Positions 37,384 to 49,479 of a stretch of 64,000 bases of DNA are shown here, in pieces. The notes under the pieces were generated by a model. It saw only the letters and a list, made by a program, of their open reading frames with translations, made no database searches and was not told the DNA's origin. Source of the stretch: Epiperipatus broadwayi (lineage: Eukaryota > Onychophora > Udeonychophora > Euonychophora > Peripatidae); contig JAQFVV010006335.1 of the NCBI GenBank assembly GCA_028023455.1, positions 1,659,912 to 1,723,911 of the forward strand, read 5' to 3'. Each line of letters begins with the position of its first letter. Position 1 is the first letter of the stretch. The position numbers and the translations under genes are program-made.

Positions 37384-38441
37384 TACTTACAAATGCGTTA
37401 AATAAATTTATAATTATAAATATAGTAAATTTATTATTGTACTTAGAAATATTTGCAACATTTTTAGAAATATAATTCACTCTTTGTACTGTGCTAATTA
37501 TTAAATAAATGAAAACATTATCAACCATTGTAATACTATGAAAGACCATCTAGATACTCAATGATGTTGGTAACGTTCAAGATTTGTGCCTGGTTTTGTT
37601 ATATATATAAACTTTCATATATATATGGATTCAAGATTTGTGCCTGGTTTTGTTATATATATAAACTTTCAGAATTTTTGGAAACAATATATATTTCAGG
37701 TTAAATAAATAGTTAATAATGATTTGAGATCAGCATTTGTTGAAATGAATATAAAATATTTTTATCTGAGAAAGGTATAATTGAATTTAAAGAATAATAT
37801 ATATATTTATATTAATATTGTATTTTCATTTGTTTGTTTGAAATGTAATAGAGAATTTCATTTATAATAACATAATTTGATTGTTAACATAATAATAAAT
37901 GAACTTAAGTTCGGAAAAAGATAAAAATTTCAGTTTGAAAATAAAATAGAAAAACTATAAATACAATGCGAGATATATTTTAAAATAACACAACTAGATT
38001 CGTAATGAAACTATTCATTTATACAGATCAACTTTTTTTTTACTTAAAAAAAAGTATTTAAAAATAATACATATATTCATTATATTTTAAAAATTTTATT
38101 GCAATATTATTTTTATTATTTTTACGAGAAGTATTGTGAGGGGGGGGGGGTAATTCCTTTCGATTTTTGCAAAAAAATTTTTCACGTTTTTTTTTTTTTC
38201 TATGTTGCTTTGCTATTTTCTACAAACTGAAAGCATATTTATTTATAATAATGCGGGATTTTTCAAACATTTGTAGGTCGAATGTTCTTTCAAAATCGAT
38301 GATTTTTTTTAGAATTCACTCGTTTATACTAATACACATTTTAAAGAGCAATAGAGGAGGTGAATTAAAAAAAAAAACGTTTTATTACTTCTGTGTATTT
38401 ATTGAACACAAAATTAATATTTATATATATATTTATTTAAT

Positions 38442-38779
38442 CTTAACTTTTCCTTTTTGCATTGCGTTAATTAATTAATCCGTTTTTACAACTATTCTTT
38501 ATTTTTAATAAAATGCTTACATATCACCCATCTAACAACAGTTTCGATTGTCCCTGCAATCGTCTTCAGAACTTTTTAGTCTTTCTTACTTTCCATCATC
38601 CATTTTCTTTCTTCTTAACTTTTCCTTTTTTTTCATTGTCATAATTAATTAATCCGTTTTTATAACAATATTTATTTATTTAGTTCTAAAGAAGATTGCA
38701 GTGGCAATTAAAACTGTTGTTAGATGGGTGATATGTAAGCATGATATTATAAATAAAGAATTGTTTTAAAAACGGATTA
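38442..38779. repeat. PLE-type repeat, direct and inverted copies with hammerhead-like core
   Basis: Two direct units begin TCTTAACTTTTCCTTTTT at about 38,443 and 38,615, each followed by TTAATTAATCCGTTTTTA. In addition 38,477-38,574 is inverted at about 38,683-38,778. The minus reading of 38,569-38,541 is CTGAAGA-C-GATTG-...-CAATC-GAAAC with both core boxes intact; the plus reading at 38,686-38,714 is a mutated mirror (CTAAAGA...AAAAC). Mixed direct and inverted copies are typical of PLE pseudo-LTRs. Confidence 0.65.
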
Positions 38780-38815
38780 TATATACACATTTCTTAATCA
38801 TTATATACAAACGAC

Positions 38816-38816
<1 letters not shown>

Positions 38817-38859
<43 letters not shown>

Positions 38860-38860
38860 A
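38817..38860. repeat. (TA)n(TG)n microsatellite
   Basis: Compound simple repeat. Confidence 0.95.
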
Positions 38861-40073
38861 ATATGTGTGTTACAAATTTATTTTATATACTTGTAAAATA
38901 CTTTCATGTTTTAATATTTAGCATGACTCACTGAAAATCTTCTCATAGTGGTTTGCGACTCAAACTTTGGAATTCTTTGTACTAATGAATACTAAACAGA
39001 GATATTAACTATAGCAACTATTCGCATTATATATTAACTGAAAATAAAATATCCAAAAATCATTAGTATATTTTTGTATCATTAATATATATTATAATGG
39101 TACAGACACTTTCATGTGCATCTGGATAATGACACTAATTGTCTCAACCCCAAGTCACTTTTAAATATAAAGTTAAAAATATTAAATATAAAATTTAATA
39201 TAAAAGTTTTATAAAGTAATGAACACGAGAGATCATAAAAAACATTGAGAGATCAAGTAGCTAACTAATTATAAGTATGTTAACTATAAGTTCACCAGCA
39301 TTATAATAAGTATAAGTAATATTCATCATTATGGGTGATTAACAATAAGAAAATCAACAATCAATCTTGTGACTGGATTTGAATTTGGTCTACTATAGAT
39401 CTGGCTAATAATTTAGCCATTGCCTACATGAGGCAGATTATTTAAACATTAATTTGTATGCACAATCTTAAGTGCTAAACTATCAGAATATATAACAGTA
39501 AAATACAATAATGATGGGATATTAAAACATGCTGATCATGATCAATGATCTGCCCACTTAGTATCATTAATGTATTGGCCAATTATAAACTTAATTTCTA
39601 AACAAATATTAGACTAAATAAAGTATAGCGCATGGACTTTAAAAGATATCCCCTATGCATCATTCCAGGATGATTATCACCAATTGAATGTTCATAAATA
39701 CTAATATAATCTCATTTTATATAACAGACCATTATGCACAAATCTATCTCAGAAAACACAAGCTCTATAACTTATTGTGAAAAAAGAAATGATGCAATAT
39801 ATAATATTTTAAAAACTATTTAGGATAGAATTCATTGGAATAATTTTAACAAAGAAATATCAGTTCTTTAACAATAAAAAAAAAAAATGAAATTAAGGTT
39901 TACAGAATATGGCTATACATATATAATTAAACTCTCTGATTTTGATTAATATATAAAAATATGCCATCACATTGTGATTTACATATATGTTCTAATAGGT
40001 TTACATAAAACACCTTTATATCAGTGTGCAAATGTGCAGTATAATATAATATGAACAATTTAATTGCCATATA

Positions 40074-40192
<119 letters not shown>

Positions 40193-40536
40193 TGATGTGC
40201 ATTGATATATGTGCACAACATGCAGCATAATTTATAAACATATTTGAAATGTCATATATTTAAAAAATGATTAATTTTTACATATATGCATTTACTTAAT
40301 ATACATTGATATGGGCACATAGATGTGCAGTATAATTTATAAACATATTTGATATATCATAAAATAAAAAATGAGCTATTTTATTTTGATTTACAAATAC
40401 CTTGCAATGGGTTTACATAAAACATCTATATATCAACACACAGATGTATGGATAATAATTTATTAGTATATTTAAATTGTCACAAACCTATAAATAAAAT
40501 TATTTCTTTACAATGTGTAATTAATGTCCAATTTAA

Positions 40537-40797
<261 letters not shown>

Positions 40798-41319
40798 GCA
40801 CATAAAATGTATATATACACTGATGTTTACATAATATATTTTAATTTGTCAAAGTAATGAAATTATTAAAGATATTATATATTTTAATTAATTCTGTGCT
40901 GAAATGCATATTACATTCACACATATGTGTGTATATAACAAATAATATGAATCAGTTATTAAATTCTATGATGTCATTTCATAACAGTTTTTTCCTTTTT
41001 TAAAATAAAATATCACATCTTTGACCAGTCACTGTTGATTAATTATAAATGCCTTAAAAAGAAATACTCTGGCAAATTTCTTTGTTTTCCACTCTAGAAA
41101 TACATTTTGAGTTTATGAATCAATTCTTTACTTCTGTATTTTTAATTCAAGTAAAAAGTCTATACTTGTACTTTTAACTTATATATTTTAAATATCATTA
41201 TTTTAATAAATTGTTCAAATTAATATCATTATCTCTCTATATATCACTATTCACCAGCTGTGCTTCACACTTCTCTGCATATACATAAATCATTATACAT
41301 ATAATATAATTCTTTAGCA

Positions 41320-41570
41320 AGTTGTCTCCTATAGACATTAGACTAGCTTAGTGTCATTTTCAGGAAAGGCACTATTCAGGTAATTGTTAGAATTCAATCA
41401 ACTCCTATTAGTCTAGGATTGGATAGAAATCAGGCAAGTCAGCTGTTTTGTCCACATTAGGGTGATGAAACACTGGAAGTTGACCTTCCATGTGAATTCA
41501 AACTCCATCATAGTTACCTAGGAGCAGTTACTGGACTAGACCTCCATGCCTTAAGTTATATTTTCATGGT
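41320..41570. other. GC-richer island, unclassified
   Basis: CTCCTATAGACATTAGACTAGC through GACTAGACCTCCATGCC stands out in base composition. No box A/B pair, domain or terminal repeat could be recognised. Probably an old repeat fragment. Confidence 0.3.
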
Positions 41571-42004
41571 AGTTTCTGACTTATGACTAACTTTTACAAA
41601 TCTTAACATCTACCCATAACTAGGTTGTAATCTTTTTTCAATCCTTTTATAGCTTTAAAATACAATAGACAAAACATTTTCCCAATCTTGTTTGAAAAAA
41701 AGTTAATGATTTTTTTTTCAACTTACTTTAATCCTTTGAAAAAGCACTTAGTGGAATTTTATCAAACTATGTTATACAAGCTTTACTTAAAAAATATTTC
41801 TAAAATAGATAGTGAAATTTTATAATTACCAGGATATCTATTGTAATATAAAAACATGCTTGTTTTAATTTCAAAATTGGAATTAATACAATATTAATTA
41901 GAACTTTTTATAAATTATCAGAAGTCATACTTATTAAAGACCTCAGTCAGATTATTCATATAGATTGAAATATAATTGATTAAATCAATGTTAGAATTAA
42001 ATTT

Positions 42005-42230
42005 GAATAGAGTGTTTTAAAAAAAAATAACTTAATATTAAAATAAATATGTCTATCTGTTTAAAAATAAGATTTATAATCGATGTTTTTACTAATTCTT
42101 AGAGGGAACACTTAACAGAATGGCAATAAGGTGTATTAGTAGTAATTGTAAAAAATCATGGGTGAAATACATGGATAAGAAAACAAACAACTATATTTGA
42201 TAATTTAAATAGATTACTCCTTTTCCTAAT
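42005..42230 (+). mobile_element. RTE-like LINE fragment (copy 3), heavily decayed
   Basis: Aligns by eye with 9,965-10,230: AATAACTTAATATTAAAATAAATATG mirrors AATAACTTGATACTAAAAGGAAATATG in pieces, and MAIRCISSNCKKSWVKYMDK corresponds to MERCMLEVTRIDQKHNVWVRE. More diverged than copies 1 and 2. No usable frame. Confidence 0.6.
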
Positions 42231-43244
42231 TTGAATTTAACAAAATAAATAAGGATTCCATATTACACTGCTAACATTATTATTTATTTTGAAATGTTTA
42301 CAACTTAGCACTGCTCTCCACCAAGTCAGTCCTTTTCTTGGAACTAATTTTGTAGCACATTTGGCATGACACTCAACATTAATTTTATAAATTATTTAGA
42401 GAGCTTGATTTGGAAATAATTCATCTTTAGTGTTGATCAATATTGAATTTTCTAATTGAAATTAGTTCATTACCATGTTATAAATTATTCTACATAATGG
42501 CAGTAGTATAGCCCAGCTGTTTTTCATTGTGGTTGTAACTTTTCCATCCATCCATTCATTTAAAGGCATTAATGATAAAATGTAATTGCAATTCAGTTTT
42601 TTAATGTCATGTTAAAGAAACAGTCTACTTATTTAATTGCAATCATACTAATAATATGTGTGATTAATTCATTTCTAATTATGATAAATTTGCAACAAAT
42701 GTTCCAATATTATTATTTTGATTAATAATGCCTGCTGATGTACATCAGTATTTAACGCATTCTGTGAATGTGCTATGATAGTATATACATTGTCTACTTG
42801 GTAAATTTGGAATTACTTGGAATAATATTTCATTTTCAAATACTTTGTGAGTTTCCTTTTCATATTAAAAGATAACTAACTTTTATACACACACTATGAA
42901 TAGATGCATACCATAGCATTATACTTTTATTAAAACTGGCACAATGTTTGTAAGTAATAATCTCAAGATATATAATAATTAAATATAGCATTCTCTTGGT
43001 GTTATGATTTAATATTGATAACAGTGTAAAACCACAGACACAGATCATTGTTTCATTTTATTCAATTATGTTTCATATAATATCTGGGACTATCATATAT
43101 ATTAGAGGTTTGAGACATGTAGCCATGCTAGAATATATTTTGTGGAAACTTTTTGCTCTATTAAATGTAGATATCTTAATACCTAAGTTTGACTGGACTT
43201 CTATAGACACATATTCTTCTTCCATAATTTTGCTTTTTCATATA

Positions 43245-44527
43245 CAACAATATATCTTTTTAAAATAATTACAATTTTCTTACACCTTGTAAGCAAAAAA
43301 AAATATTTATAATTATAATTACAGTTTTGACTGTTCTTCGCAGTCTTCTTCAGATCTACAAAAATTTAAATATAACAATACAATCAAAACTTATATATAC
43401 ATCAATAAATTAACAATTTATTTATATATATATATAATAACACTCTTAAACACTATACATCATTTATTACGTTATATTACTAAATTACTCAAAATCCATA
43501 AATGTTTTTAAAAATTTTAAATTAATTTTTAATTCTTTAATATTTTATATTTCCTTTTTTATACATTTTAAAATATGATATTATATATATACATACAATT
43601 ACAAATATCCAGTAACGCCCTCTGTTTAAAGTTCTATATCTCAATAATAGCTATTATTGAGATATAGAACTTTAAATAGAGGGCGTTACTGAATATTTGT
43701 AATTGTATAACGGTTTGTATATTTTCTATAATTATTTCAGTTAGTGTTAACAGTAACTTACTTTTCATATATATATACTCATATCATAATACATTCTCCC
43801 CATAAAATTGTTATAAAAATACATAAATTTTAATTTTTATACATTATTTGTATATATTTAGAAACGCTAATAATTTGGTATGAGTTAAGAATATTAATTT
43901 AATAGGTATAATAGTGGTATAAAGGTTTTTAAGAATTTTTTAAAGTATAAAATTTAAAATTTAAGAACTAAATATATTTTAAAAATAAAAAATAAGAATT
44001 TGTATGTATGGAAAAAAACATATTTAAAATATATAAAAGAAAAGGTAATTATAAATTGTTAAGGGGTGTGAAGGTTTTATAAGAGTTAAAATTAAAAAGT
44101 TAAAGAGTTAAGAAATGTAATATAATAAATAATGTATAAAAATTAAGATGTATGTTTTTTTTATAAAAAAAATTATAGGAAAGATGTATTATGATATATA
44201 TATAATAACATATTTTAAAATGTATAAGAAAGGGAATATTAAATAAATAAAATTTATTTATTTTTTTTAAAAACATTTAAGGATTGAGTAATTCAGTAAT
44301 ATAATATAATAAATGATGTATAGTGTTTAAGAGTGTTATTATATGTATAAATTGATTGTTAATTTATTGATGCATATATAAGTTTTATTTGTATTGTTTT
44401 ATTGTTTAAATTTTTGTAGATCTGATGAAGACTGTGAGGAACAGTCAAAACTGTAATTATAATAATAAATATTTTTAGCTTAAAAGATATGAGAAAATTG
44501 TAGTTATTTTAAAAAGATATATTGTTG
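43245..44527. mobile_element. nested foldback element with hammerhead-like motifs in both arms
   Basis: Outer arms of about 340 bases (43,245-43,585 and 44,195-44,527) are diverged inverted copies ending AACAATATATCTTTTTAAAA. Inside lie a near-perfect palindrome (43,590-43,715, meeting at 43,652) and a third inverted pair (43,765-43,850 against 44,120-44,200). Each outer arm carries CTGA(A/T)GA-A-GACTG...CAGTC-AAAAC (minus 43,353-43,324; plus 44,422-44,451). No protein frame. Reads as a non-autonomous PLE/retrozyme-like element. Confidence 0.7.
43590..43715. repeat. near-perfect palindrome
   Basis: CAATTACAAATATCCAGTAA... on the left mirrors ...TTACTGAATATTTGTAATTG on the right, meeting at AATAGCTATT. 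Only a few mismatches in about 60-base arms. CAGTAACGCCCTCT is GC-richer than the surroundings and could be the end of an inserted MITE. Confidence 0.85.
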
Positions 44528-44529
44528 AA

Positions 44530-46050
44530 ATAATATGTTTTCAGACTTGCTTTCCTTACAAATTTTGGAAAGAAAATTTAAATTGATTAATTTTCCATAT
44601 CTATGTTGAAACCATGTGAGAAGGCAGATTAATATGAGTATTGTAGGAAAATGTTATCAGTTTTCATGGTTATATGTTTTTACAAATGCTGTATTAATTA
44701 ATGTTGACATATTTAATTTTTGCTTATTTATTCATATGAGTATTAACATAATATTAATTGATTCTGACATATGTATTTACTGTATTGAATGTAGTTTTGT
44801 TAACACCTGAATATGGTTTGAAGTATATCATCAATAACTCTTACAAATTCTGACATATTTTTGTATCATCTGATGAAAGTTTTTGAAAATATATAACCTT
44901 TCACTTATAAAAATTTTATTTATACTAACATTCAATAAATTAAACTTATTTTTTTTTAATTTAATTTTATAAAATAATATTCTAAACATATCACATTTGA
45001 TTTTTTTAAATATGCAAAAATAACTTTTAAATAAGATCTGAAGATATAAATGGCACATTTTATGTTAGTATAAATACTCTTTCAGAAAATAAATGAAATC
45101 GTTTTTATTTTAAGCTTTTTTTAATGTGAACAAATGAATATGGATTTGGATTAAATCTATTAAATTCTGTTTTAAAATTTGATATTTGCATTATAATTAT
45201 TAAAATGTTTGTAATAAATCTAAAACTTCTGTTTTGACAGGTAGTGATAATATATGGATAATTTTTCATTGAGAAAGGTCAAAAAGAAACCAACTCTATT
45301 TAAAAATCGTTTCTTTGAGAACAAAATAGAGTAATCATTATTATTTGCCAACTGTCCATTAAATACAGACTTTATTAAAAAATCAATGAAATTAGTTTGG
45401 GATTTAATGTGTTTTATTTAAGTAAATCTTATACTAATACAAATTATGATGACAGTATTGTTATTATTTCCATCAGCAGAACTAACACACTTCTTTTGAA
45501 GAAAACACTCACTGATTCTCAATAAACATGAAAGTTATGAAGTGAATATTATTTATATAATATCAAGATTGCAAATGTAAACAGATTTTACAGTTTCAAG
45601 TTGCATTCTTACATGAGCTGGTACTAAATTGATATAAGACATGAAAAAATGTTACTACTTCCAATGCATATATTATTAGAAGTTTTGTAATAATTAATAT
45701 TTAAATTTATTAGTGTCCATTCTTGAAATTATTTATAATCAATTTTCACATTTTGTTTTTTAAAAAAGGTTTAAAATAATTTATTTAAATTTGTTTTGTT
45801 GGTATTGTTTTCAAAATTACAACATAATTACAAGCAAAAAAAATATTTTTTTATTTTTGTTTTTTAATTTCCAATTGTAATTTATTTTACAATGTATTAT
45901 GTTTAAAATCTCTAAGATATTATGGTTTTAATCTTAAAAATAATACTGTGCATGTTCTGTCTGCATTATTCATTATAAAGACCTAGTACAAATTAATGTT
46001 TACCTAAATAATTGTTTATTGTTGTTTATATAGTTTATGGCTGATTTTTA
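44530..46050. other. A+T-rich spacer
   Basis: Nothing firm. A 26-codon basic frame (MDNFSLRKVKKKPTLFKNRF...) at 45,254-45,334 follows an acceptor-like TTTTGACAG but stops lie between. Confidence 0.4.
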
Positions 46051-46061
46051 ACTCCTTCCAG

Positions 46062-46100
46062 TTTTCTGCAATTATCTCTGCAGCAGTGTTCTTAACAATA
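46062..46100 (+). CDS. candidate exon A of a membrane protein
   Basis: 39 bases in phase 0 between a strong acceptor (TTTTTAACTCCTTCCAG) and a donor (ATA|GTAAGA). Encodes FSAIISAAVFLTI, half of a membrane helix that is completed by exon B across a 90-base intron. G/C content and codon choice differ from the flanks. No family is recognised. Upstream exons would have to end in phase 0; none is identified with confidence. Confidence 0.45.
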
Positions 46101-46190
46101 GTAAGATTATATTATTTTTTTACAATTTTAAAATTAAAGTAGATATTTAAATATACTAAAAAATATTTTTTGTTAATTCAATACTTATAG

Positions 46191-46279
46191 GTTTACTTGT
46201 TTTTCGTGTGCCTTATAACGTATTACTTAAATAACAAATCTAAAGCGAAGATGGAAAATTTTAATCGTACATATTGTTT
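46191..46279 (+). CDS. candidate exon B of a membrane protein
   Basis: Begins after ATTCAATACTTATAG and ends at a consensus donor (TTT|GTAAGT). In phase 0 it reads VYLFFVCLITYYLNNKSKAK then MENFNRTYC plus two bases. Joined to exon A this makes a helix of about 23 hydrophobic residues followed by a basic, Asn-rich cytoplasmic-type stretch, the order expected at the last membrane span of a protein. Two bases carried over match both possible next exons (46,351 and 56,988), each of which begins with one completing base. Confidence 0.45.
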
Positions 46280-46350
46280 GTAAGTACCTTTTTCTTGTTA
46301 TCGCAGTTAATATTTATTAATTATTTTTTTGATTTCTTTTTTATATTTAG

Positions 46351-46375
46351 GTTAAATATAATTGTTCTTGGTTAA
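46351..46375 (+). CDS. possible short terminal exon (alternative 1)
   Basis: After the acceptor TTTTTTATATTTAG at 46,350, one base completes the split codon and the frame reads LNIIVLG then TAA (46,373-46,375). The intron from exon B would be 71 bases. A short hydrophobic end is less natural than the polar end offered by the exon at 56,988, so this may be read-through or an alternative end. Confidence 0.2.
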
Positions 46376-46990
46376 TCAAATATATGTATATATATAAATC
46401 AAATTCTAAAAAATAATCTTTTAACGATTAAATTTACATCTCAAACATAATCATAAATAGTCTAATGTACTTTCTGACATGCTTAAACACAACTTTTACA
46501 CTTTTAATATTTTTGTTATTACTATGTAGCTAGAAGTTTAAAATAAATATGTGGTTTTAAAAGTGTGAACAACTGTCCATATAGATAGTAAATTAGGAGT
46601 CCATTGATGCAGTATATCACTGGCTAAAGTGAGTCAATCTTTGATACAATTAGTTTTTTTTTTATATAAGTCATTATCAAATAAAAAATAGATGTTTTAT
46701 ATAAAGATATATTTTTCATTAGAATTTCAAATGGTCAATTTTCAATCTTAAAGAATATATCAATAATAATAATAGTTTTATATCATATAAAATAATCAGT
46801 CTCAAATAAAATTGAAATAGACCATTACAAATGAATATACATTTATTTATTATATCTAACCAGGTTTTTATTTCTTATATTAACCTTATCAAGATGTTTT
46901 TTATAATAGTAAATTTATTGAATGGACATTATTTATATAAACATTCATGGATATATAGCATTCACAAATTTTATGTGTTAACATATTTAG

Positions 46991-47029
46991 TAATATATAT
47001 ATATATATATTATAAATATATATAATATG

Positions 47030-47076
<47 letters not shown>
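46991..47076. repeat. (TA)n microsatellite, interrupted
   Basis: Two tracts separated by TATAAATATATATAATATGTAATT. Confidence 0.9.
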
Positions 47077-47079
<3 letters not shown>

Positions 47080-47121
47080 ATTACATTTTGATATGTTGCC
47101 ATTCTAAATACTAATGTAAAA

Positions 47122-47534
47122 AATACTAAAACATAGTTTAAATATAAATTTAGTATGATTTAATGTACCAAGTATACTTTCGACTCTTTTATGTCATATT
47201 TGTGATTAGTCTTCTGATACATATTTTTTGATGAAATGAATGCTATTTGATTTTTGGTTCATTACATATTCATTTTATGTAATGAACCATGTATTTTTTA
47301 TTTTATGTCTGTGATCATTTGTATGATGAAAGAAATGACTACAAATGTACAATAAAAAAGATGTGGTTTATTACACAAAATGAATATGTAATGAACCAAA
47401 AATCAAATAGAATTCAAATCAGTAAAATATTATAGTTCTCAGGAGACTAACCATCAGTATGACACAAATGAGTTGAAAGTATACTTGATACATTAAATCA
47501 TATTCAATTTATATTTAAACTCTGTTATAGTATT
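47122..47534. mobile_element. foldback/MITE-like element
   Basis: Left arm 47,122-47,290 and right arm 47,365-47,534 are inverted copies: AATACTAAAACATAG... against ...CTGTTATAGTATT at the ends; CAAGTATACTTTC..ACTC, and TTTGATTTTTGGTTCATTAC near the centre are shared. The centre holds further TAATGAACCATG/TGGTTTATTACA pairing. No transposase. Confidence 0.75.
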
Positions 47535-47634
47535 ATATAGAAATGAGTCAACACTTAGACAATCCCAATATAGACAATAATGCCCAATCTCAAACTGTTG
47601 TCAATGCAACTTTATTTCAACAATAAAGATAGAA

Positions 47635-47638
<4 letters not shown>

Positions 47639-47686
<48 letters not shown>
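47639..47686. repeat. (TA)n microsatellite
   Basis: About 24 units between the foldback element and the PLE. Confidence 0.97.
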
Positions 47687-47689
<3 letters not shown>

Positions 47690-47768
47690 TAGAAAATACA
47701 ATATTTAAAACTTTATAAAAATGTATTTATAAATGTCACTTAGGACCACTTTCAACTATCCTTGTACT

Positions 47769-48717
47769 TTTTGTCAACTAATATTTTTATAACATCAACA
47801 TTCCCATAATTCCATGATGTCAACTTTTCCATAATTCTGTGATCTTAATATTTGCTGTCTGCCTATAGATTAAATCTTGCTTGTATTTATATATTCACAT
47901 CGCTTTATTAATTTTTCTTTTATTATTATTTCTTTCAGTTTTCAATATTTTTATGTTATTATAATTAAAATCAAACCCCTATATACATGAATTATTATGG
48001 TCATAAAAATATAGAGAAAAAATATTGGAAAAAAATATTGAAATGTATTATAATAAATTGTTAAACATTGGATATAGTTATGATTATGTTTATTATACTA
48101 TTAAAAATTTTAATCCTAAATATAAAAATAATATTAATAATAATGTTAATTCTTCTGATAAAAAAATTTGGATATCAATATCATATATTTTGAATCAACA
48201 GGCAAGTTTTATTAAGAAAATTTATAAAGGTATATGTGATATTGCATTTTATGCACCACCTACATTAAATAAATTAATAAATAACTCAAAAGATAAAACT
48301 TTATTGACAAATAAAAATTGTATCATTTACAAATGGATGTGTAGGTGTGGCAGTGGATATATAGGTGAGTCAAGGTGCACATTGAAAAAAAGAACAAAAG
48401 AGCACTTGTTATTATTAAAAAAGGTTCAAAATACAAAACAAATTTATAAAAATAATGATAATTTATCACCTTCTATCTTTTATGACAATAATAAATCATG
48501 TATATATGGTATTGATTTTAATTATAGGAATGTAAAAATATTGAAAACTGAAAGAAATAATAATAAAAGAAAAATTAAGAAAGTGATGTTAATCTATGAA
48601 TACAAGCAATATTTAATTAATAGTCAGGTAGCAAATGCTAAGATCATGGATTATGGAAAAGTTGACATCATGGAATTATGGGAAAGTTGACCTTATAAAA
48701 GTATTAGTTGACAAAAA
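47769..48717 (+). mobile_element. 5'-truncated Penelope-like element with inverted terminal arms
   Basis: A GIY-YIG-bearing frame (48,025-48,690) is enclosed by inverted arms of about 95 bases: 47,769-47,863 and 48,622-48,717. The right arm runs from TAGCAAATGCTAAGATCATG through TTAGTTGACAAAAA; the left arm is its complement with few changes. PLEs are known to carry pseudo-LTRs that may lie in inverted order when an upstream partial copy is joined. The reverse transcriptase is missing. The tail contains two copies of ATTATGG(A/G)AAAGTTGAC 25 bases apart. Confidence 0.75.
48025..48690 (+). CDS. PLE GIY-YIG endonuclease fragment
   Basis: 221 codons (TTG start as listed; the first ATG in frame is at 48,043; the frame is open from 48,007). 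The centre reads NCIIYKWMCRCGSGYIGESR followed by CTLKKRTKEHL: a Y-x-W/C-x-C-x-C-G entry and the GYIGES...R..EH core of the GIY-YIG nuclease as found at the C-terminus of Penelope-like elements. IYKGICDIAFYAPPTLNKLI precedes it as the linker from the missing RT. The last ~20 residues are encoded by the inverted arm, so the natural C-terminus is probably altered. The first Y of GIY is kept as IIY. Intact but lacking the RT needed for autonomous movement. Very A+T-rich codons, Asn/Lys-rich. Confidence 0.7.
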   Translation: MEKNIEMYYNKLLNIGYSYDYVYYTIKNFNPKYKNNINNNVNSSDKKIWISISYILNQQASFIKKIYKGICDIAFYAPPTLNKLINNSKDKTLLTNKNCIIYKWMCRCGSGYIGESRCTLKKRTKEHLLLLKKVQNTKQIYKNNDNLSPSIFYDNNKSCIYGIDFNYRNVKILKTERNNNKRKIKKVMLIYEYKQYLINSQVANAKIMDYGKVDIMELWES

Positions 48718-48841
48718 CAACACCTGCTCCTACATTATGTTTATAGATATATTTTTTATAAAATTTTAACATCTGTATTTTCTAATAAATATTTATAAAT
48801 TTGGATATATTATTTTGAAGAAATAGAGACATTGATTTGTA

Positions 48842-48873
<32 letters not shown>

Positions 48874-48920
48874 ATATGTATATATATATGTGTGTGTGTG
48901 TGTATGTGTGTGTGTGTGTA
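48842..48920. repeat. (TA)n/(TG)n microsatellite
   Basis: Alternating TA and TG tracts directly downstream of the PLE. Confidence 0.95.
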
Positions 48921-49257
48921 TAAACTTATTCCAAAATATTTTATTGATATTTACAAAACAATCTACAAAAATATTATTTTAAATAAAATTGTAACCTTTT
49001 GAATAATCCAACATTTTTAATTTCCCTCTAATTTTAGTATGCTTTTAATCATATTAACACATTTATTCAAATTTTAATGAATACATAAAATTTTATAACA
49101 CATACTTTCCTTGTAATTAATATTATATTTTGTTACCTAAATATTTTTTCACAATGTATTGCATGACACCAGTATCCAATATATATGGTCCTTATTTTAT
49201 ATTATTTCTATTAATTACCCATTCACGCTCTTTGCGTCTTTCACTGAACTGTTCCTG

Positions 49258-49261
<4 letters not shown>

Positions 49262-49293
<32 letters not shown>
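49262..49293. repeat. (AT)n tract
   Basis: About 16 units. Confidence 0.95.
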
Positions 49294-49296
<3 letters not shown>

Positions 49297-49479
49297 TAGT
49301 TTTTGGGCTGAACCATGGATTATTTTCTATTACATACTGATATTTTGATGGACTAGCATCCACCATTATCAAGGTTAACTTTTGAAAAAAAAATTGTTAA
49401 TCTCAAAAAATAATGTGACTCAGTGCAAGATGAAAAATGAGATTCAACTTGAAGTAGTTCACAATACGAGGCTTATCAA

